From an uncultured Alphaproteobacteria bacterium (GTDB taxonomy: Bacteria; Pseudomonadota; Alphaproteobacteria; Puniceispirillales; Puniceispirillaceae): a DNA stretch of 64,000 nucleotides. Of this stretch, positions 9,356 to 18,185 are shown piece after piece. A program made the translations under genes and the position numbers. The notes beneath the pieces were generated by a model that saw only the letters and a list, made by a program, of their open reading frames with translations, was not told where the DNA came from and did not search any database. Location of the stretch: contig CALEYP010000049.1 in assembly GCA_937924895.1 (NCBI GenBank), positions 1-64,000 of the forward strand, read 5' to 3'. Each line of letters begins with the position of its first letter. Position 1 is the first letter of the stretch.

Positions 9356-9951
9356 GGGCGCGATGCAGTTAGCCGTAACGCAAGAGGTTCAAGCCGAATC
9401 TCTGCTTGTGTGGCATCTTCAATCGTCAACTGAATAAAGAACTCTGTTGCTGAGCCGGCGGGAATAAAGGCATCATCAGGTGTTAGACGCTGGCTATGAA
9501 GCACCACACCATCTTCATCCAAAATAGATAATTGCAATGGCGCCGCATGTGTCATCAATGCCGATTTATTGCTGAGATTCCCTCTGATACGCAACGTATC
9601 CCCAAGGAAATTGGCCTTCAGATCAGTCACCTCTAATTTCGAGATATCCGGGCGGATTGTCAGACCCGTCACGTCAAACACAGGGATAAGAGACGGCACA
9701 TAAGCTGTAATGAGGGTGCGGTTAAAACTTAGCAAGCTAAAGGTGGCAATTACCAATGCACAAATCAGTAGCGGTTTGCGCAAAACAGATAATGACTCAC
9801 GCAAAATCTCATTTTCAGGATTGGTACGTTCTTCGATATCAGGGGCCCATACATGATGACAGACCGAACATCTCACCTGCTGGCCAGCTGTTGCTAGCTG
9901 GGCAGATTCAATCCGAAAAATGGTCTCGCAATTTTCACAAGTCAGCAACAT
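9352..9951 (-). CDS. Zinc-ribbon (MJ0042-type) single-pass membrane protein
   Basis: A 199-residue protein with an N-terminal zinc ribbon (Cys5, Cys8, Cys28, Cys31 in CENC and CSVC), one membrane helix (about 60-78) and a C-terminal domain of about 115 residues like DUF3426 (beta-sandwich, probably periplasmic). The function is unknown. In many alphaproteobacteria this gene is divergent from ftsEX, but here ftsEX is absent. It converges on lysA with a four-base overlap. Confidence 0.85.
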   Translation of the reverse strand: MLLTCENCETIFRIESAQLATAGQQVRCSVCHHVWAPDIEERTNPENEILRESLSVLRKPLLICALVIATFSLLSFNRTLITAYVPSLIPVFDVTGLTIRPDISKLEVTDLKANFLGDTLRIRGNLSNKSALMTHAAPLQLSILDEDGVVLHSQRLTPDDAFIPAGSATEFFIQLTIEDATQAEIRLEPLALRLTASRP

Positions 9952-10090
9952 TTGCGCTTACCCACACTCCCACATCCTGTTGGTTTAACTATATTTTGCA
10001 AAAGCGCCGCTGGCTAGTTGGTTTTGTCAAAAAGCGAAAATCTCGTTATGATATCAGAACGTTCTCGCCGTTTTTATCTAAAAGGTTCTG

Positions 10091-10717
10091 ATGCCAGCTA
10101 CTGATTCGACATTGACCGCGCGCCTGCAAGTAACGGCACAGATGCTCGTCTTAATCTTGCTCGCGCTTAGCTTTGCGATAAGCCTAGTACAGCATTTCGT
10201 CCTCACCTTGCCAACACAAACAAAAACGACCCCAGAGGCTGATGGTATCATTGTCCTGACAGGGGGGCAGGCACGACTCAATGCGGGCTTGGACCTCTTG
10301 TCGCAAAGCCCTATGTCAGACTTGCTATTAACAGGGGTTGGCTCTGGCATCACCAAACCGATCATTGCGCAATCCTATCGCTTATCATCAGCCGATATTG
10401 CCAATCTTAATTGCTGCATTGAGTTAGAATTTATAGCCAAAGACACCAAAGGCAATGCGCGCGCCGCGCGTCGATGGGTTGATGAGAAACAGCATAGCTC
10501 TATCATCCTTGTCACGGCGCATTATCATATGCCGCGTGCCCTATTAGAGTTTGAACAGGCTTTGCCAGATATCACCATCATTCCGTATCCTGTGATACCA
10601 CCTGATCTGCGTGAAAGTGCCTGGTTTACGAGTTGGCAGAAATGGCGCCTTCTGACTCGTGAATATCTGAAATATCAATGGCGGCGTGCGAGCCGTCTCT
10701 TCACCGCGCTATTTTAA
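10091..10717 (+). CDS. YdcF/ElyC/SanA-like (DUF218) membrane protein
   Basis: A 208-residue protein with one N-terminal membrane helix (about 12-36), then a DUF218 domain beginning DGIIVLTGGQARLNAG and including VTAHYHMPRA. Family members bind a nucleotide-like cofactor or act in envelope homeostasis; the true activity is uncertain. ATG 10091 follows AAGG. In related genomes this family sits downstream of ftsEX; here it directly faces the zinc-ribbon gene over a 139-base gap. It converges with tyrA, overlapping by four bases. Confidence 0.82.
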   Translation: MPATDSTLTARLQVTAQMLVLILLALSFAISLVQHFVLTLPTQTKTTPEADGIIVLTGGQARLNAGLDLLSQSPMSDLLLTGVGSGITKPIIAQSYRLSSADIANLNCCIELEFIAKDTKGNARAARRWVDEKQHSSIILVTAHYHMPRALLEFEQALPDITIIPYPVIPPDLRESAWFTSWQKWRLLTREYLKYQWRRASRLFTALF

Positions 10718-11595
10718 GAATCTTGGCCCGCATCAATAATTGATTTGCGGATGGTGCGGGTACGAGAGAATAAATCAAATAATTTATCGCCCTCATGCCA
10801 GCGAATGGCACGCTGCAAATAGCTCAGATCTTCGTTAAAGCGCTGCAACATTTCAAGCACAGCCTCATCATTATTCAAAAAGACGTCACGCCACATCGTA
10901 GGATCAGAGGCTGCAATTCTGGTAAAGTCACGAAACCCAGAAGCCGAGAATCGAATGACATCATTTTTGAGGTCGCTCTCTAAATCTGTGGCTGTGCCGA
11001 CAATGGTATAAGCAATAAGATGCGGCAAATGAGAGGTAATTGCCACGACCTTATCATGATAGCGCATTTCCATCTGTTCGACAGAGGCGCCGAGCGACGA
11101 TAGACACTCTGACAGGGTTGTCACAGCGTGGTCTGGCGCCTGTTCAGGGACTAGCAACCAATAACGATTGGCAAAAAGGCTTGGAAACCCGGCAGATGGC
11201 CCAGAAAATTCCGTCCCCGCCATGGGGTGCCCACCGATAAAGTGACACCCCTCTGGTAGATGAGGCATGACATCTTTGAACACTGATGCTTTGGTTGAGC
11301 CTGTATCTGTGACAACAGCGCCGTCTTTCAGGAATGGTGCTATCTCTTGGACAACCTGCCCCATCACACCGACAGGCACAGCCAAAAGGATCAAATCAGC
11401 CTCTGAAACAGCCTCTGAGAGGTCAGAGGCAACCTTGTCACCAATGCGCAACGCCGCGGCTTCAGCGCGCGCCTCTTCACTAGCATCGTAACAGACAATT
11501 TGATGACATATCTGTTTTTGACGGGCCGCAAGCGCAAAGGATGCGCCAATCAGCCCGACCCCAATCACTGCTATTTTCTCGTAAAATATACCCAT
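10714..11595 (-). CDS. tyrA: Prephenate/arogenate dehydrogenase
   Basis: Monofunctional TyrA/TyrC-type enzyme that oxidatively decarboxylates prephenate (or arogenate) for tyrosine synthesis. The N-terminal NAD(P)-binding motif GVGLIGAS is near residues 12-19. GGHPMAGTEFSG and the helical region with SHLPHLIAY, a conserved histidine segment, are intact. Two adjacent ATGs exist (11598 and 11595); the second is better spaced from AAAGGA. It follows hisC and chorismate mutase on the same strand, an aromatic amino-acid operon. Substrate preference between prephenate and arogenate cannot be read here. Confidence 0.93.
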   Translation of the reverse strand: MGIFYEKIAVIGVGLIGASFALAARQKQICHQIVCYDASEEARAEAAALRIGDKVASDLSEAVSEADLILLAVPVGVMGQVVQEIAPFLKDGAVVTDTGSTKASVFKDVMPHLPEGCHFIGGHPMAGTEFSGPSAGFPSLFANRYWLLVPEQAPDHAVTTLSECLSSLGASVEQMEMRYHDKVVAITSHLPHLIAYTIVGTATDLESDLKNDVIRFSASGFRDFTRIAASDPTMWRDVFLNNDEAVLEMLQRFNEDLSYLQRAIRWHEGDKLFDLFSRTRTIRKSIIDAGQDS

Positions 11596-11618
11596 CATTT
11601 TATCCTTTGCGACCCAGC

Positions 11619-12707
11619 TTACCCTTGCATCATAAGCTCTGTTAGGCGGGCTATCACCTCTTCCATCTCTGCATCTGTGCCAACAGACATCCGAAGATAA
11701 TCACTCAAACCATAAGGGTTCATATCGCGAAGCAAGATATTATGCTCAGCCAAGAAGGCTAATGCTGTTTGGGAATCTGGGCCATTATGACCATCAAAAT
11801 GCAAGAGGACAAAATTCGTGACAGATGGCATTACGTTAATGCCAATCGCGCCAAGACGCGTGGGCAAAGCGGCCATCCATTTTTGATTATGTGCAATTGA
11901 TTGCTGTTGAAAGGCTTCATCCTCAATCGCAGCGATGCCCAATGTCACGGCTACCGAATTGATTGAAAAAGGAGGCCGAATGGACGCCAGCACATCACGG
12001 ATAGCATCTGGAAAATAGCCCCAGCCTAATCGTTGGGCCGCGAGCCCATGCATCTTTGAAAATGTGCGGAACATCACGACATTTTCAGCGGTTTCAACCA
12101 TGCGTGCCCCATAAGACATCTCGCCTGTCACATATTCAGCATAAGCCCAATCCAACACCAAAATCACATGCTCTGGTAGGCCCTGGTGCAAGCGCTTAAC
12201 CTCGTCTTCAGAAATCATGGTGCCTGTCGGATTATTCGGATTAGCCAAAAAGACGATTTTCGTCCGCTCTGTGACAGCCGCTAATATATTATCAACTGAG
12301 GCTGTTAGCCCCTCATCTGCCACTTTGACTGGGACACCACCAGCGATGGTCGTGGCTTGAGGAAAGACCAAAAATCCATATTGCGTATAGATGGCTTCAT
12401 CGCCCGGTTCTAAATAGGCCAGACAAATGAGGCCAATTAATTCATCAGACCCGTTTGAGGTCAGAATACGGTTTGCCTCTAAACCATAGCGCTTAGCGAT
12501 GGCGGCATGGAGATCGGCTGATTGCGGTTGGCCATAATGGTTTAACCGAAAAGCTGTATCACGCAAAGCTGCCTCTACCCGTGGTGACCAGCCCAACGCC
12601 CCTTCATTCGCAGACAAGCGGATAGGCGTCACATCTTTTGGTTTCCCGAGCGCAGGACGATAAGATACTAATGAGCGCACAGCTTGTTTGGGTGATGGCT
12701 GAACCAT
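11619..12707 (-). CDS. hisC: HisC-like aminotransferase (histidinol-phosphate / aromatic)
   Basis: A class-II aminotransferase of 362 residues from ATG 12707. The longer frame to 12812 would overlap the upstream gene and has a nonhomologous start. The PLP-lysine motif FRTFSKMHGLAAQRLGWG (Lys near residue 225) and the SNGSDELIGL phosphate-binding segment are intact. Its place between chorismate mutase and tyrA, away from other his genes, suggests it mainly aminates aromatic keto acids (prephenate or phenylpyruvate), while histidinol phosphate remains possible. The upstream gap to the mutase gene is only 20 bases. Confidence 0.92.
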   Translation of the reverse strand: MVQPSPKQAVRSLVSYRPALGKPKDVTPIRLSANEGALGWSPRVEAALRDTAFRLNHYGQPQSADLHAAIAKRYGLEANRILTSNGSDELIGLICLAYLEPGDEAIYTQYGFLVFPQATTIAGGVPVKVADEGLTASVDNILAAVTERTKIVFLANPNNPTGTMISEDEVKRLHQGLPEHVILVLDWAYAEYVTGEMSYGARMVETAENVVMFRTFSKMHGLAAQRLGWGYFPDAIRDVLASIRPPFSINSVAVTLGIAAIEDEAFQQQSIAHNQKWMAALPTRLGAIGINVMPSVTNFVLLHFDGHNGPDSQTALAFLAEHNILLRDMNPYGLSDYLRMSVGTDAEMEEVIARLTELMMQG

Positions 12708-12727
12708 AAAGCAAACCCTTTGCTTAA

Positions 12728-13396
12728 CTAAAAAGATAATGGTGTGGCATATATACCAATGATTGACGCATCCTGCAAAAACTCTGCATTGGGATAGCCC
12801 TGCTGATGGCAAACTTGCCCCGCCTTATCACGATAAACCACAACATCATCACCTGACGGCCCTGGTAGGCTCCGCGCAATGATATATCCTGTGATTGAGG
12901 CTGATTCTGCAGACGCAAAGGGTAATTTTGCCACAATATAAAGCTGTGATGACGAGCCTAGATGAGATTCAAGACTATCAAGGTCTGCTTGTGTGATAAT
13001 CGCACAATCAGCTTGCCCATCAGCCACCATAGACAACGCCTCTTCGGCACGAGGCACTTGCTTTTCCTTTAAGAAACCAGCCGCATGACCATGGGATAAT
13101 GCCGCTGTCTCGTCTGTATGAAGGATGAGATAATCAGGCTTCTGCTCAGCAATGCTCGCAGAGATAATCTGACGCCACAGCGCAAAAATAAGCTTTGCCC
13201 CAATATGAGGGTGGCCGGCTTGCAAATTGCGCAACAAGCTTGCCTCTCTGTCAGGACGGAAGACATCTGAGCCCAACACCTTTTGTTTGACAATGGCACG
13301 TGACAAATTTTGGCGCTCTGCCAATTTTGTCAAAAGCTCATTATCAATCTCATCAATTTTTTGCCGCAAGGCATCTAATGTTAGTGTCTCAGTCAT
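12728..13396 (-). CDS. AroQ-type chorismate mutase with degenerate dehydratase-like C-terminal domain
   Basis: Residues 1-90 are an AroQ chorismate mutase (helical; LRQKIDEIDNELLTKLAERQ, then FRPDREASLLRNL). The remaining 130 residues look like a worn prephenate-dehydratase (periplasmic-binding-like) half: EEALSMVADGQADCAIITQ lines up with the family pattern in which the aspartate-rich helix is followed by V-P-I-E-N-S, but the PIENS residues are missing. The mutase activity is well supported; the C-terminal part is probably non-catalytic and perhaps regulatory. ATG 13396 is preferred over GTG 13399. It heads the hisC-tyrA operon. Confidence 0.85.
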   Translation of the reverse strand: MTETLTLDALRQKIDEIDNELLTKLAERQNLSRAIVKQKVLGSDVFRPDREASLLRNLQAGHPHIGAKLIFALWRQIISASIAEQKPDYLILHTDETAALSHGHAAGFLKEKQVPRAEEALSMVADGQADCAIITQADLDSLESHLGSSSQLYIVAKLPFASAESASITGYIIARSLPGPSGDDVVVYRDKAGQVCHQQGYPNAEFLQDASIIGIYATPLSF

Positions 13397-13495
13397 CACA
13401 CGTCACATCACTTTTTCTATGGCTTACTCTTGTGCTGTTTGTGCCAGATTTCTGCGGCTATGACCAGCCCGATACAGCCTTCGTCTCGTGGCGGC

Positions 13496-14254
13496 TTATG
13501 ACATCTTATCAGGGGCATCATGGGGACTATGATGGGGGCGGACATCACCCATCTGGCCACCCAACCATCCAGAGAGCGCTTTGATAGGTGTCATCGGAGC
13601 TGGCGGATGCATGGCATAAATCTGTTTTATAGCAGTAATGATCATGACACCGCCAAACATACCAAACCAATTTTGGCCATATTTTTCCATCAGGCCCGCA
13701 AAGCCTGGCCCCAACTTTAACCCCACAGGCGGCACAAATAAGGCACGTCTTACAGAGGCGATCTCAAAGCCTGATTGATGGAGCAGCATGGTGATTTGCC
13801 GACGAGAGAATGGTTTCCCCTGGCCAAGCGGTGTCTCATCTGAACGCACCCATAGACTTCGGCGATGCGGCACCATCAATAACAACTGCCCAGACCCACA
13901 TAAGGTGCGATGCGCCTCTTCGAGACAAGCCCTTGCATTATGCACAAATTCAAGTCCATGACAGATGGTGAGATGATCGAGCATCTCACTCGCAATCGGC
14001 CATCTATCAGATCGGCAAGAGGCAGTGATAATTCCGCTTGCGCCATTATAAGCAAGTGCCCCACATTCTTCAGGGACCAACACAGGCATCTGTTCGGTAG
14101 CGGGCATAAAAGCGAAGGGATAGCCAAATCCAGCACGTGTCAGCCCTGCCCCTTGCGTCATATGAGGGGTTAATTTAGGCCGCAATAACTGCGCCACCAT
14201 GCGCCCTTCTGGCTGATGGTAAAATTCATCAATTTGCGAAATCTGATTTGTCAT
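13496..14254 (-). CDS. YafS-like SAM-dependent methyltransferase
   Basis: A 252-residue class-I methyltransferase-like protein. The SAM-binding loop is the atypical GFGYP (the family usually has GLGYATP) and the later strands include DHLTICHGLEFVHNARACLEE and SGQLLLMVPHRRSLWVRSDETP, the pattern of the Methyltransf_11/YafS group usually found beside gloB. No gloB is present here. Substrate is unknown. It lies 99 bases upstream of chorismate mutase on the same strand; a shared transcript is possible. Confidence 0.75.
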   Translation of the reverse strand: MTNQISQIDEFYHQPEGRMVAQLLRPKLTPHMTQGAGLTRAGFGYPFAFMPATEQMPVLVPEECGALAYNGASGIITASCRSDRWPIASEMLDHLTICHGLEFVHNARACLEEAHRTLCGSGQLLLMVPHRRSLWVRSDETPLGQGKPFSRRQITMLLHQSGFEIASVRRALFVPPVGLKLGPGFAGLMEKYGQNWFGMFGGVMIITAIKQIYAMHPPAPMTPIKALSGWLGGQMGDVRPHHSPHDAPDKMS

Positions 14255-14295
14255 GCTGACCCCATCTTAACAATGGTCCAGCAGAATCACAGCCC

Positions 14296-14667
14296 TTAAT
14301 CGCTGATATTTGACAGCTGATAAGCCACTTCATCGCAATCAGGATAGACATCAGGCTTTGAGGTACGCACACAGGCTTCAATCACTGTTGGAAGGCTCAT
14401 CATCTTATCAAAGATAGTGCGTGCCAATGTTTCCTGCAGATCAAAATGTTTCGCTGTGGCAATCGCAAGGACAGAATCGCGGATCATATCATAATCAAGC
14501 GCTTCATCAATGCGGTCAGCACGCGGTTCCTGATGAGGGTCAAGCTTCACCTCAATATCAACAAGCACACGTTGCTTTGCGGCACGTTCAAAATCATGAA
14601 TGCCAATGGAACAATCAAACTCGATCTTTTTGACGAAAAAGCGTCTTGTAGGTGAAGTCACTGACAT
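14296..14667 (-). CDS. folB: Dihydroneopterin aldolase
   Basis: FolB (123 residues) cleaves dihydroneopterin to 6-hydroxymethyl-dihydropterin in folate synthesis. The N-terminal segment KKIEFDCSIGIHDFERAAKQ is characteristic, as is the glutamate-containing central helix with LQETLARTIFDKM. It is followed closely by the reading frame of the FolM-like SDR on the upstream side (8 bases), which supports a pterin-related pair. An epimerase side activity is common in the family. Confidence 0.93.
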   Translation of the reverse strand: MSVTSPTRRFFVKKIEFDCSIGIHDFERAAKQRVLVDIEVKLDPHQEPRADRIDEALDYDMIRDSVLAIATAKHFDLQETLARTIFDKMMSLPTVIEACVRTSKPDVYPDCDEVAYQLSNISD

Positions 14668-14675
14668 AACAAATC

Positions 14676-15440
14676 CTAATCTTCTAAAAAGGCGACATCT
14701 CGCTCTGGTGGGTGCAAATGCGACCCGCCATCCAGCACAATGGTATGTCCTGTCATAGAGGATGATGTCAATAAAAGACGCATGGCAGCGACAATTTCTG
14801 GCACTGTGGCGCCTTGCCCTAGCGGATTACGTTGATGTGCCGCCTGAAACTCTGCGTCTGTTTGCCCACCTGAGGGCAGTGTAATGCCTGGGGCAATGGC
14901 ATTCACACGGCAGTGCGGCGCATAGGCTTGGGCCGCCATCATCCCAAGAGACTGCATACCTGCCTTTGATAAAGTATAGGTAAAATAATCGGGATTCAGA
15001 CCAAATAATTTTGAATCAAGCATATTGATGATGGCGCCTACCTTATCGGCGGGTAATTGCTGAACAAAATCACGCATCAACACCGCAGGGGCGACAAGAT
15101 TCACCGCCAAGTGAGATTGAGCCTGTGCCGCAGTAAAATCAAATGCATCATCATAGGTAAATTGCGAGGCCGAATTAATGAGAGCTGTCAGAGGGCCGGT
15201 TGCCGTCGCCTTGGCAATCAGGCCATCACATTGGCTAGGATCTGATAAATCAGCGGTAATGATCTCAGCATTCACAGCCGCTTTGCCAAAACAATCTTGC
15301 CAACTTGCTACCAAAGAGGCAGCCGCCTCAGTACTATGATGACAATGCAACACCACGTGCCAGCCATCTTCGATACAGGCTGTTGCAAGATAACTTCCCA
15401 GCCGCTTTGCTGCCCCTGTGATTAAGATTTTACCTGTCAT
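14676..15440 (-). CDS. SDR family reductase, FolM/pteridine-reductase-like
   Basis: A 254-residue short-chain dehydrogenase. The cofactor motif is TGAAKRLGSYLA near residues 8-19, with an Arg after the Lys as in NADPH-using pteridine reductases. The catalytic pair is in YTLSKAG (about residue 157). The nearby folB gene (8 bases) supports a dihydrobiopterin/dihydrofolate reductase role like FolM; no classical folA is visible. Substrate is inferred from context only. Confidence 0.8.
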   Translation of the reverse strand: MTGKILITGAAKRLGSYLATACIEDGWHVVLHCHHSTEAAASLVASWQDCFGKAAVNAEIITADLSDPSQCDGLIAKATATGPLTALINSASQFTYDDAFDFTAAQAQSHLAVNLVAPAVLMRDFVQQLPADKVGAIINMLDSKLFGLNPDYFTYTLSKAGMQSLGMMAAQAYAPHCRVNAIAPGITLPSGGQTDAEFQAAHQRNPLGQGATVPEIVAAMRLLLTSSSMTGHTIVLDGGSHLHPPERDVAFLED

Positions 15441-15461
15441 CTTTATGTTATCCTTCTATTT

Positions 15462-15479
15462 GTCCCATTCCTATGGGAC
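15462..15479. repeat. Short perfect inverted repeat between the SDR and HAD genes
   Basis: GTCCCAT, loop TCCT, ATGGGAC: seven base pairs. It has no T-run, so it is a weak terminator candidate for the HAD gene or an operator for the SDR-folB pair. Its role is unknown. Confidence 0.35.
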
Positions 15480-15528
15480 TGGATACGAGGAAAGATAACT
15501 TTAGATTACAGCTAGGCGAGATAAGGCC

Positions 15529-16473
15529 CTAGATTATCTCTGCGACAAGAGACGGATAAATCCGCATTTTCCTTGTCATTTCTTGGCAATCAAAGCCACT
15601 CATCAAACCAAAAGATCGCAAGAGGATAGATCGTAGCCCAAAGCTATTCGCCCCTAAAATATCAGTATGAAGCGAATCACCTACCATTCCAATTTTAGAA
15701 AGAGCAAGGCGACGCCCTGCTTTGGCTTCTAGGCGTGTCACAGCGAGCTGAAAGGCGGCACCATAGGGTTTGCCTGTCATCACCACATCACAGCCTGTCT
15801 GCGCCTTGGCACGCATCGCCCAATAGCCAGGCTCATAGGAAAAGCCAGAGACTTGCGGCGCTGATACATCAGGGTTTGCAGTGACAATCACAGCTGATTT
15901 GCGTTGCAGTGCCGATTCCAGAGCCGCCTGATCAGTGTGTGACCAGCCAATCGCACCCATAAAACAATACAGGTCCGCCTCATCCCAACCTGCCATTCCA
16001 TAGATAAGACCAGGAATATCGTCAAAGGGCTGAACATTTGCCCCGAGATAGGTAATGCGACTATTGGGGTGTGTTTCGCGATAGGCCATGAGATGTTGAT
16101 AACAGGCATCACGGCTTGAAATAATATCAGAGGCGACAATCGGTAAGTCCCATGCCTGATAGCCGGGCACGCGCGCCTCTGCAGGCTTGCTAGCGCCATT
16201 CGTCAAAATCACAAATGGCACATCATGCGCTTGGAGTTGTTTGAAAAAATCTTGAATGCCTGGAATCGGCGCAGAGCCCAATCCAATCACGCCATAGGAA
16301 TCAAGTATAAGCCCCTCACACTCATTCAAACAATCAGTGAGCCTATCGACATAGCGCATCTTATCAACCGCCCCTGAGGGAAGCGGCAAAGATTGAGACT
16401 GGTAGAACGCATCATAGAGCGTCATCGTCCGAGACGCATCCAATGGCGGCTCTGTTTCGAATAAATCACGCAT
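15529..16473 (-). CDS. HAD superfamily class IIA hydrolase (TIGR01459-like)
   Basis: The nucleophile motif is LDSYGVIGLG, and the far motif MVGDSLHTDILGANSFG carries the Mg2+-binding aspartates. The cap region sits between motifs 1 and 3 as in NagD-like (class IIA) enzymes. The start is uncertain: ATG 16509 and 16488 are in frame, but 16473 has a nearby AGG and leaves room for the promoter of the divergent FAD gene 50 bases away. Substrate is unknown; it could be a small phosphorylated metabolite. Confidence 0.8.
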   Translation of the reverse strand: MRDLFETEPPLDASRTMTLYDAFYQSQSLPLPSGAVDKMRYVDRLTDCLNECEGLILDSYGVIGLGSAPIPGIQDFFKQLQAHDVPFVILTNGASKPAEARVPGYQAWDLPIVASDIISSRDACYQHLMAYRETHPNSRITYLGANVQPFDDIPGLIYGMAGWDEADLYCFMGAIGWSHTDQAALESALQRKSAVIVTANPDVSAPQVSGFSYEPGYWAMRAKAQTGCDVVMTGKPYGAAFQLAVTRLEAKAGRRLALSKIGMVGDSLHTDILGANSFGLRSILLRSFGLMSGFDCQEMTRKMRIYPSLVAEII

Positions 16474-16526
16474 AGGACTGCCTATCATATCTAAGCTGGC
16501 TATAGCCATAAGCTAGAGAGGACCAA

Positions 16527-17519
16527 ATGACAATGACCAAAACCACGCCATTCCGCGATAGCCTGTCTGAGCCAGATATTCTTTTTGATGTCATTATCAT
16601 CGGGGCTGGCATCGCTGGCATCCGTGCGGGACAGCTCTTGCAAGCGGCTGGACTATCTGTGCATGTACTTGATAAGGGGCGGCGCATTGGTGGTCGTTGT
16701 GCCACCAGACGAAGCGCTGGCTATCTATTTAATCATGGGGCACAATTTTTTACCGCGGCTGATGGTGACTTCCAATCAGCTGTCATAGATGCCAAAACCA
16801 AAGGCGCTGTCGCCTCATGGGATATATGCCATCACAAACCAACCTATATTGGCACACCGTCCATGCGTGATTTCGCAACAAGCTTGGCTGGCTCACTGCC
16901 GGTCACACAAGAGGTGAAAATCATCTCTCTTACCGCACATAATGGTATCTATCAGTTGGAGGATGAGGCGGGTCATTCTTATCAGGCGAAACATGTGGTT
17001 GTGACTGCCCCCGCCCCACAAGCGGCTACATTGGTTAAGAGTGCGGCGCCAGATCTGGCCAAAACAGCCCAAAGCGCTTCTTATGATCCCTGTTGGACTG
17101 TGATGCTTGGCCTCGCACAGGCCCCAGATGTGAGCCATCCGATCCTGCGTGATGCCACGCCCATTGGCTGGGCTTGTTTAGAACAGGCACGCGGCATAGA
17201 TAATCAGCTGCCAGCATTGACGATACAAGCTGATCCAAAAGCATCTATCGCGCTATTAGACAAGTCACCAGAGGAGGTCTGCACCCACCTGATCGCCGCC
17301 TATGAAGAGCATACAAAGGTCACGCTTGATATCAGCCATCGCTCTGCCCATCGCTGGCTCTATGCGCGGGTGGCGCAACCAGCCGACAACACAGCGCCCC
17401 ATGCTACAAAAGATGCCGGCATTGTGCTAGCTGGTGATTGGTTCGGTAAAGCGCGGCTTGAGACAGCCTTCCTCTCAGGCAGCCGTGCCGCTCACTCTAT
17501 TTTACAGGCGCGTGGCTAG
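16527..17519 (+). CDS. Renalase-like NAD(P)/FAD-dependent oxidoreductase
   Basis: A 330-residue flavoprotein with an N-terminal Rossmann FAD motif (IIIGAGIAGIRAG, residues 23-35), the downstream RIGGRCATRR segment and FNHGAQFFTA, which is typical of COG3380/renalase-like enzymes. A C-terminal FAD motif is GIVLAGDWFGKARLETAFLSG. It is cytoplasmic with no signal peptide. Substrate is unknown; renalases oxidise isomeric dihydro-nicotinamides, but bacterial members vary. The ribosome site GAGAGGA supports ATG 16527. It ends one base before the stop of the convergent DM13 gene. Confidence 0.85.
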   Translation: MTMTKTTPFRDSLSEPDILFDVIIIGAGIAGIRAGQLLQAAGLSVHVLDKGRRIGGRCATRRSAGYLFNHGAQFFTAADGDFQSAVIDAKTKGAVASWDICHHKPTYIGTPSMRDFATSLAGSLPVTQEVKIISLTAHNGIYQLEDEAGHSYQAKHVVVTAPAPQAATLVKSAAPDLAKTAQSASYDPCWTVMLGLAQAPDVSHPILRDATPIGWACLEQARGIDNQLPALTIQADPKASIALLDKSPEEVCTHLIAAYEEHTKVTLDISHRSAHRWLYARVAQPADNTAPHATKDAGIVLAGDWFGKARLETAFLSGSRAAHSILQARG

Positions 17520-17520
17520 C

Positions 17521-18039
17521 TCATGACTTCGCGCTGAGGCGCGCGGCAGTGATAAATTCACCAAAGGCTTCACACCAGATCAACAGAGCGGGATAATCTT
17601 GCACATTAATATGAGATGGCACATCAACAGCGAAATTCTCAAACGCTTTGATCATAGCCACTTCAACCGCTTGATCCTTGATGGCGATAAAATCATCTTC
17701 TGTCTCCACAAATTCTGGGATGAGATACAGACGATAATCAGGGCCAGGAGCGATTTTACCATCGAGCCAGATTTGGCTATCAGATACATTAATGACGCCT
17801 TCTCCCCAATGGAAGGCATCTGAATCTGCGAGATCTCTTGTGAAAGTGCCTGTGCGTTCAATCGAAGTTGACAAGCTCGCAAGCTGGCTATCATCCAATC
17901 CTTTTTCAGCGGTCAGAATAGGCAGAAAATACACACCCAACCCAAAGCCAATGATAAGGCCGGCCGCAAATTTAGCAAAACCGAATAGAATGATATGCGC
18001 TTTGGCAAATGCGAGCGCTTTGGTGAAAAGCTGTGTCAT
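17521..18039 (-). CDS. DM13-domain membrane-anchored protein
   Basis: I chose ATG 18039 (172 residues) because it has AGAGGA at the right distance; the longer frame to 18114 adds a charged, non-matching head. Residues about 14-38 form an N-terminal membrane anchor or uncleaved signal. The rest matches the DM13 (electron-transfer DM13) domain: GEGVINVSDSQIWLDGKIAPGPDYRL... and the terminal VQDYPALLIWCEAFGEFI with the conserved cysteine. The fold resembles DOMON-like cytochromes, and a redox role is predicted for the family but not shown. Confidence 0.8.
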   Translation of the reverse strand: MTQLFTKALAFAKAHIILFGFAKFAAGLIIGFGLGVYFLPILTAEKGLDDSQLASLSTSIERTGTFTRDLADSDAFHWGEGVINVSDSQIWLDGKIAPGPDYRLYLIPEFVETEDDFIAIKDQAVEVAMIKAFENFAVDVPSHINVQDYPALLIWCEAFGEFITAARLSAKS

Positions 18040-18185
18040 ATTGTTTGGTCCTCTTTTTTCATGGCGCAGCTGATTTCCTGCTTGCCTCTTGGCAAAATAC
18101 ACCTCTTTAATCATTGAGGTCTAGTCAGAAGTCTGGCGAGCACCTGCTTACCTTTCCAAGCTCTACACAAAAGGAGTAGTCCCGC

